Below are positions 57,254-64,000 of a stretch of 64,000 bases of DNA, piece by piece. The stretch's first letter is position 1; every line of letters begins with the position of its first letter. Position numbers and translations under genes: made by a program. Under the pieces are notes generated by a model. The model was given only the letters and a program-made list of their open reading frames with translations. It did not search any database and was not told the DNA's origin. This DNA comes from Gossypium raimondii (taxonomy: Eukaryota; Streptophyta; Magnoliopsida; Malvales; Malvaceae): contig NC_068571.1 of the NCBI RefSeq assembly GCF_025698545.1, positions 11,678,160 through 11,742,159 of the forward strand, written 5' to 3'.

Positions 57254-58426
57254 ATCTCAGTACCTTCTTCCACGGTGAGACCTTGAGAAAAACGAAGTCC
57301 CCCACTGAAAACTCAATCTCTCTACGCTTCAGGTCGGCGTAGGGCTTCTGCCTATCAGATGCCGCTCTCAGTTGGTCTAGAATCCACCTAACTTTATCCT
57401 CGGTATCAGAAACTAGCTCAAGACCAAGGACACGCTGCTCGCCCAACTCAGTCCAACATAAAGGTGTGTGACACCTACGACCATATAATGCCTTGTAGGG
57501 TGCCATCTGAATGCTAGACTGATAGCTGTTGTTATACGCAAATTCTGCTAGCGGCAGGTAATCCTCCCAACTGCCTCGGAAGTCAATCACACAACTTCTC
57601 AACATATCCTCCAATATCTAAATCACCCTTTCTGACTGACCATCAGTCTGAGGATGGAACGCAGTAATGAAGTCCAATCTTGTACCCAGAGCTTCATGTA
57701 ACTTCTTCTAGAATCGAGACGTGAAGCGAAGATCCCTATAAGATATTATTGAAATTGGTACCCATGCAGTCTCACTATCTCAGACACATACAGTTTAGCC
57801 AGCTTCTACAGAAAGTAGTCGGTATGAACCGATATGAAATGGGTAGATTTGGTCAATCGATCCACGATGACCTATACTGAATTCTTCTTGGTAGGTGTGA
57901 GGGGTAACCCACTAATGAAGTCTATAGTCATTCTCTCCGACTTCTAAAGCGGAATCTTGACTAGCTGCAACAATCTCGAAGGTAACTAATGTTCAGCCTT
58001 AACCTGCTGGCATGTCAGACACTTAGCCACAAATTCGGTAACCTCTTGCTTAAAACCTGGCCACCAGTATAACTCAAGAAGGTCATGGTACATCTTATTT
58101 CTGCCCGAATTCATAGCATAAGGGCTACTAGGCAACTCTCTCAGAATAGGCTGCCTCAATTCAGTATATTTTGGTACACAGATTCTTCCATGAAAACAGA
58201 GCACCCCTTCGCTATTCAGTCTAAAACCTTCAGTATTCCCACTCTCAACCTGTTGAAAACGAAAACCCAACCTATCATCCTCTATCTGTTTACTCTTAAT
58301 TTGCTCTATCCATGTTGGTTTAACTTGAAGTTTGGCCAGCAGACTACCATCATCAAATAAACTGAGGCGAGCAAACATCACCATCAGGTCAGCCATAGCT
58401 TTACGGCTCAGTGCGTCGGCCACCAT
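57225..58426 (-). pseudogene. Gypsy integrase, broken
   Basis: 58426-57986 carries [15 protein letters not shown] and the zinc region [18 protein letters not shown] ... [11 protein letters not shown]. The usual histidines (LHSSPYAMHPG) are P and N here, so zinc binding is lost while the cysteines remain. The core runs through 57985-57600 in mixed frames (DFITAFHPQTDGQSERVI, then TAG in place of CAG). 57614-57225 is open: MEDMLRSCVIDFRGSWEDYL, LAEFAYNNSYQSSIQMAPYK. Confidence 0.8.
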
Positions 58427-58429
58427 ATT

Positions 58430-58883
58430 AGCTTTACCAGGTTGATATTCAATAGTGCATTCGTAGTCTTTAATTAGCTCAATCCATCTACGCTACCTAA
58501 GATTCAGCTCCTTCCGAGTGAGGAGGTAGTTGAGGCTCCACACTTCTCACCATACAAGTAATGCCTCCAGATTTTTAGTGCGAATCCCACTTGACCAACT
58601 CCAAGTCATGCGTCAGATAATTCACCTCATGAGTCTTAAGCTGATGAGACACGTACGCTACCACCTTACCCTCTTGCATTAACACACATCCTAAACTAAC
58701 ATGTGATGCGTCGCTGTAAATAGTAAACTCCTTTTCAGACTCTGGTTGTATTAGAACAGGGGCCTCCGTTAGTACAGTCTTGAGCTTTTCAAAGCTCTCT
58801 TGTTGCGCGTCACTCCAGTTAAACGTCACACCCTTACGTAGCAGCTTAGTCAAGGGTGCAGCAATCAGAGAAAACCCCTCCAC
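58430..58883 (-). pseudogene. Gypsy RNase H, broken
   Basis: [40 protein letters not shown] and [20 protein letters not shown], followed by a frameshift near 58575 and degenerate sequence to VADALSR. Confidence 0.8.
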
Positions 58884-58903
58884 AAATCATCGATAATCCC
58901 ATG

Positions 58904-59754
58904 TCAATCCCAGAAAACTACGGATCTTAGATACAGTCTTAGGCTGCTTCTAATCCAAGACAGCCTCAATCTTTCGAGGATCGAATCTAGTCCCCTCAGT
59001 AGAAACACATGTCCCAAAAATGTTACTTCACGAAACCAGAACTCACATTTACTGAATTTGGAGTACAGTTGTTTCTGTCGCAGAATCTGTAGAACCACTC
59101 TGAGGTGTTCATCGTGTTCATCCTCAGTTTTTGAATACACCAGTATATCATTAATAAATACCACTACGAACTGATCTAGATAGGGCTGGAACACTCGGTT
59201 CATCAGATCCATAAAAGCTGCTGGTGCATTCGCTAGCTCAAATGGCATTACTAGGAACTCGTAATGACTGTATCGAGTCCTAAATGCTGTCTTGTATACA
59301 TCAATCTCCTTAACCCTCAACTGATGATATCCTGATCAAATATCAATCTTGGAGAAAATTGAAGCCCTTCGGAACTGGTCAAAAGATCACTTATCCTCGG
59401 TAGGGGGTACTTATTATTGATGGTCAGCTTATTCAATTTACGTTAGTCAATACACATACGCATGGATCCATCCTTCTTTTTCACAAACAATACTGGTGCT
59501 CCCCGCGGAGACACATTAGGACAGATGAACCCATGATCTAGTAACTCTTGAATCTGGGTCTTAAGCTCCACAAGCTCTTTTGGTGCCATTCTATAAGGGG
59601 CGATGGAAACTGGAGCTGTACCAGGAAGGATCTCAATCCTAAAATCTACTTCACGATTTGGAGGTAACCCCGGTAGCTCTTCAAGAAAAAACATCCGAAA
59701 AGTCCTTAACCGTCCTGATACCCTTAACTGAAGAATCCCTAGAATCTGAAACAC
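58904..59754 (-). pseudogene. Gypsy reverse transcriptase, broken, catalytic site mutated
   Basis: 59754-59443 has [40 protein letters not shown] and [17 protein letters not shown] degenerate segment follows. 59320-58904 has [20 protein letters not shown], then [20 protein letters not shown]. The catalytic YIDD/FIDD is FIND, losing one aspartate. A frameshift lies between the two parts (about 59330-59440). Confidence 0.85.
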
Positions 59755-60319
59755 AAATGTAAGCTAGATATGCCTCATATCCCTTACGAACCAACTTTTT
59801 AGCCCTCAATGCAGAAATCACGCTCGATAAGTAGTTCTGACGTTCCCCAATTACGACTACCTCTCTATCCTCCTCAGTTCTCAGTACAACCCTTTTCATG
59901 GCACAATCTAAGCTTACTCGATGTTTAACCAACCAATCAATTCCCAATATCAGATCAAATTACCTAAAATCCAGTTCCATCAGATTAGCCAAAAAGATAG
60001 CTCTTTGAACCTCTAGAGGAACATCTCTAAATAGTTTGTTAACCCTTATTGACTTCCCCAACGGACTTAGTATAGTGACCTCACTCGTAGTGCTCTCAGG
60101 CAGTATACCCAAGTTTTCAAATACGGTACAATCTATATAAAAGTGAGTGGATCCTATATTTATCAGTGCAGTATATGATGCATTATAAATAAAGAACATA
60201 CCCGCAATGATGTCCGAAGCATCTCCATCCTCTCGGCGACGAGCAGCATAAAATAGAGCCAGCTGCCTTGCCTCAGTATGTCCAGTACCTCTGCTTGGTA
60301 CTCTCTGACCACGGCCCAA
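59681..60319 (-). pseudogene. Gypsy aspartic protease, broken
   Basis: 60319-59960 contains YTALINIGSTHFYIDCTVFE, where relatives have ALIDIGSTHSYI; the catalytic aspartate is asparagine. 59947-59681 has MGIDWLVKHRVSLDCAMKRV, the conserved WL...H/DC block, in another frame. Confidence 0.8.
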
Positions 60320-60366
60320 ACCATTACCACCTCTGGTCTGACCCCGACCTCTCAGTGGTTGATGAA

Positions 60367-61376
60367 CTACTCTTGGTGGCTTGTAGTATTATTACCTCGA
60401 GCTTGCATCTGATCGGACCTCCATGGACACTCTCTAATACGGTGCTCTAGAGAACCACACCTCAAACATGCCCTAGTTTTTTTCCAACCTTCGCCCTGAT
60501 GGCGTCTACCACAGGCCGTACACCACGGCTGTCCAGTAGCAGCAATAGGAGCCACAAATCTGACCGGCCCATCAACTCTGGCTTTTTTCTTAGGCCTCTG
60601 AACAGAACTTGAGGGCTTTGAATCCCTCTTATTCCTACCTCTCTCTCTGTCACTGGTCTGGCACTCAGTGCGTTTTACTTCCTCGGTGATCTTCGTCTTA
60701 TCAACCTGGAGACGATCCTCGAAGCGAACACATCGCTTGTACTTAGTCGCCATCATACCACACGCATAGTGGCTCAATCATAAAAACTCAGCCTCATACT
60801 CGACCATTGATCTATCCTCCTGAGTCAAATTCAAGAACTCTCTCCAACGGGCATCCACATAGCTAGCCCCCCCATATTTACCTTGGAAAGTGGTCTTAAA
60901 GAACTCCCAGTTCTATCAATGGGTTGAGTGCCCTCCTTAACAGTAAGCCACCACTGATACGCCTCATCACGTAGCAGCGATACTGCTCCATTTAACTTCT
61001 GCTCAGGAGTGCAGTCCAGGTCGTCCATAATCTTCTCTATGGCCTCAATCCAGTATTCTGCCACATTAGGGGCAACTCCAGCAATACCCCTGAAAAGCTC
61101 AGCTCCATTACACCGGAGTCGTTCCGTAACCGACCCGTGGCCTCCAACTCCAGTATTGGGCCCAGCAACCCTCTCTAGAATTCTTAACATGGCTTGGGAT
61201 ACTACGTTGTCCCCAGCCGCTTGATCATGAGACTCAGTCTCAGTCACAGGTGAAGCTGGTGTCTCACTTGTATCCAAATTAGGCAAGTTGCCAGAAGATG
61301 AGGACCCAGCTCGAGCACCTCTACCGCCTCTACCACGGCCTCTTGTTCCCCGTTCGCGAGTATCTCTTGTGCTCAT
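60367..61376 (-). pseudogene. Gypsy gag with zinc knuckle, broken
   Basis: The start ATG at 61376 reads MSTRDTRERGTRGRGRGGRG. The capsid region has GVAPNVAEYWIEAIEKIMDD then LDCTPEQKLNGAVSLLRDEA. A frameshift occurs near 60900. 60777-60367 continues MATKYKRCVRFEDRLQ and an intact CCHC knuckle CLRCGSLEHRIREC. The layout is normal for the chromodomain gypsy group. Confidence 0.8.
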
Positions 61377-61776
61377 TGTCTATTCACGTTAATCTATATT
61401 TACAATTTTATGCATCAGTTTACAATTCTAGTGTTTATTAATAGAAATTTTATGTAAATAGTATCAAAAGTGTAACGTTTGTTTTTGTACGATGCGGTGT
61501 CTATCAGTGTTTACCGATTTTACTACGGTATCAGTATACACTAACCTGAGTGTTTTCCGTACAACCTACTTATAGTAGTCTCAGTTTGTACTATCTATAG
61601 TAGTTTCAGTATCAAATTAGTTTCAGTTTAAAACTCATAAAGGCTTCAGAGAACTTACAAGATCGGCTCCGGAGACTTGGTGTACCACACATTCAATAAA
61701 AATGTTTCAAATCATTTAGAAATTAGTGCTTTAAAACCAAAATTTTAAAACCCAAATCTACAGCCGAGTTTTGCAA

Positions 61777-61792
61777 CCTGGCTCTGATACCA
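61777..61792 (-). other. Primer binding site of the Tekay-like element, tRNA-Met(i)
   Basis: Minus strand TGGTATCAGAGCCAGG, a perfect match to the expected initiator tRNA-Met site, a few bases from the LTR end. Confidence 0.9.
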
Positions 61793-61797
61793 CTAAA

Positions 61798-61833
61798 TGT
61801 AATACTTCAAAATCGGCTTGGACGTTATGGCTG
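61798..61833 (-). repeat. 5' LTR of the Tekay-like element, last 36 bases
   Basis: Plus strand TGTAATACTTCAAAATCGGC then TTGGACGTTATGGCTG, matching the start of the 3' LTR at 51128-51165. Cut at 61833 by the next element. Confidence 0.8.
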
Positions 61834-64000
61834 TGTAGCACCCTTAACCCGTATCTGTTACCGAGTTAGGGTTATGAGGCATTACCGAACAAATCACAGC
61901 TCATAACAGGCATTTATTACAATTCATGTTTCGTAAATTAACCACATCAATACATTTATCCCATTCAAAATTTGGAGCTTAAAACTCCTAAATTCATCTC
62001 ATTTGCTTTTATTTATAAAACTTATACCATACAAATTATACTACTATGCAATATCACACAGCATATAAACCCAACATATTCGGCCTAAACAACCTCAACA
62101 AGTGGACAAGTATGAAATTTTAATCATCATAGTCTTACACTCGATTTACCTAATTAATATAAACCAAATTATAACACGTACTACAAATCATAGTATACTT
62201 CATTTACAAATTCCATAATCAAGCCATACCATATATATAACCATTACAGTAAGGCCAAATTTACCACTTCACTCATCATGAGGTTATGCGCATATATCCA
62301 CAATATTTTGAGCAAACTTCAATCACTCATATTGAAACATATCATACCCTCATGAACCTATTCATAGTAAACCAACCTTAAGTGATTACATTACTAGTTT
62401 ATACATTTATTTTCACTACTGACTATCCGAATTTGCATACACATTATATACTAACTCCCAAACTATCTCCAAGATAATTATACCTCAAATTATAACACCA
62501 AATCATACATTTTTTATTACAATTTTATGCAAGAGACCATGCTATTTTGAACAATTTCGAATATATATAATACTTTAAGTACACCTAAATCACATACTTA
62601 AAACTTTCGTACACATAGCCAATCCCTTAACCACATATTCAATCATCACAATTAACCTCTAAAATAAATCATGTCAATTTCATCATGAACTATACCTAAA
62701 ATTCATTTATCTAAACCTATATAATATATGCATGCTTATCTATTACATATCTATCATTACTACATTACTAAACTAAATTATACAACTATCCACCATTCAA
62801 AAATTATTTTCACATCTCATACATATACATATACCAATAACCTACTTTCATAATAGGTTCAAACTCCGCCATAATGCACAAGCTTAACATTATAACTAAT
62901 CTATATAATCAAATACCACACATATATAAATACCATGAAATATATTTTCATAATATACTATTACCATAACCGAACACATAAGTATAAATATCAAGATTAA
63001 GCCATTTTCGCATGGCTAATTATATATACACACTTTATGACTAAACAAGATAAATACTAGCCTATACATGACATATGTTTAAAATTTTAAAATTTTAAAA
63101 TACCGAGGTAGAGATCGATAGTGTGACGGACTTCCTTAACGACTCTCGAACTTGTAACAAGATTCCAAAATCTATAAAACAATAATGAATGAACAAGCAC
63201 ACAGTAAGCTTAAATAGCTTAATAAGTTGTAAGCACATAATTTTCAAAGAACTAATAAAAATTACACCAGTAGGCCGAATTATACTATTCATGTACACAT
63301 ACATATATAATCATTTTTATACGATTAATACATCTTTTCATGTTATATATATACTATCTACCTTTACTTTCAATTTCGTATAACTTAAACATACCTGAAT
63401 TGTTTAACTCAAACTCACATTCAGTTTTAACATATGATTTCCCCTTATACCTTCCGGATTCAGAGAAATGATACTCGATCGGCTCAAAAAACTCATACAA
63501 TGCCAACGTCCCAGATGTGATCTTACATCTAATCAAACAACGATGCCACTGTCCCAGGCAGGGTCTTACACGTAATCATATACGACGTCAATCTCCCAGA
63601 CATGGTCTTACACATAAATCTCAAACCGAGGCCAACGCCCTAGACGTGGTCTTACACGATGTAACTTTTCAGCATTTCTTTAGTTCGTATGACTTTCAAA
63701 TGTCATAAATCAATCAATTAAAAACTCGTAATTAATCATCATTTGTCAAATACAATTCGACACCATAGGGTACACATACACATTTAGATTCAGCTATACA
63801 TAAAATAAATACAGTAAATTTAAATTTAATAATTTACTTACGAACTTACCTCGGATGAAGACAAGCGGACAGAATCGACTACTCGACCACTTTCGACTTC
63901 CACCGTTCTAATTTCGTTTTCTTTTGTTCTTGATCTAAATAAATTCAAATTTAGCTATTTAATAACACATTTCATTCAAATTTATTCCAAAAATAAAAAA
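61834..64000 (-). repeat. LTR of another gypsy element, running off the window
   Basis: Starts on the plus strand TGTAGCACCCTTAACCCG, an LTR 3' end in minus orientation, related to the end of the solo LTR (GAATACGGGTAAGGGGTG at 56716-56733, reverse complement). No coding sequence to 64000. The other end and the target duplication partner of GGCTG (61829-61833) lie outside. Confidence 0.6.
63499..63662. repeat. Tandem repeat, about 4 x 43 bp, in the LTR
   Basis: Units of the form GCCAACGTCCCAGAYGTGRT then CTTACAC. Imperfect copies begin near 63499, 63542, 63584 and 63628. CG-rich compared with the surrounding LTR. Confidence 0.75.

Larger units (their letters stand above)
51128..61833 (-). 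mobile_element. Ty3/gypsy chromodomain element (Tekay/Del-like), minus strand
   Basis: Read on the minus strand: 5' LTR end at 61833-61798, tRNA-Met primer site, gag, zinc knuckle, protease, RT, RNase H, integrase, chromodomain, purine tract, then 3' LTR (56870 down to 51128). LTR ends are TGTAACACC.../...GGTGTTACA. The 3' LTR contains a solo LTR at 53517-56792. The 5' LTR is broken at 61833 by another LTR, so only its last 36 bases are seen. Lineage is inferred from the chromodomain and LTR termini. Confidence 0.85.

Noticed and set aside
63499..63662. CRISPR-like array
   Set aside because: Regular short repeats in a plant LTR; units are adjacent imperfect copies without unique spacers.

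Overview
This is plant nuclear DNA: AT-rich, eukaryotic, with one intact host gene in a dense field of decayed and nested retrotransposons and small foldback/TIR elements. The repeat families (chromodomain gypsy LTRs of the TGTAACACCCC / TGTAATAGCCCG type, an Athila-like element primed by tRNA-Asp, plant L1-type LINEs whose ORF1 begins MAGDEIS) resemble those I associate with cotton (Gossypium, Malvaceae). That assignment is recall-based inference, not a search result.

Layout. 480-6445: a nearly full-length but dead L1-type LINE. 6721-8819: tandem repeat, an 8-bp-TSD hAT-like element, a foldback element and a small TIR element. 9533-11110: the only intact host gene, a single-exon PHT1-family phosphate transporter (525 aa). 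11488-12420: a long-TIR element and a second foldback element. 13114-24046: two copia-type LTRs in inverted orientation around copia integrase fragments; the right one is split by an 8.7-kb gypsy element (15125-23839) flanked by a 64-bp rather than 5-bp duplication. 24035-33340: a 4.6-kb tandem duplication (truncated copia plus a truncated retroelement with its 3' LTR), with short filler at the junction. 33561-38050: two 5'-truncated LINEs, a small hAT-like element, and a 1.46-kb TIR element holding another hAT-like element.

38212-64000 is a nest of retrotransposons. A minus-strand copia (38212 to 51127) is split by an Athila-like element (39196-49507) that has lost most of pol and itself contains a minus-strand copia (42212-46274). 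The outer copia is cut off at 51128 by a minus-strand chromodomain gypsy. That gypsy's 3' LTR contains a solo LTR (53517-56792), and its 5' LTR is broken at 61833 by another LTR that runs off the window.

Apart from PHT1 no gene here looks functional. Transposon reading frames carry many stops, mostly of the kind made by C-to-T change, plus lost catalytic residues. I found no evidence of a new multi-gene system. The most unusual signals are a pair of tRNA-like (A-box/B-box) sequences inside the gypsy LTR, one of them split by the solo LTR; the 64-bp duplication around the first gypsy; the tandem duplication with templated filler; and the TIR element full of GCGCCTGTCAGATAGGCGC-type palindromes. 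All boundaries and similarities were judged by eye.
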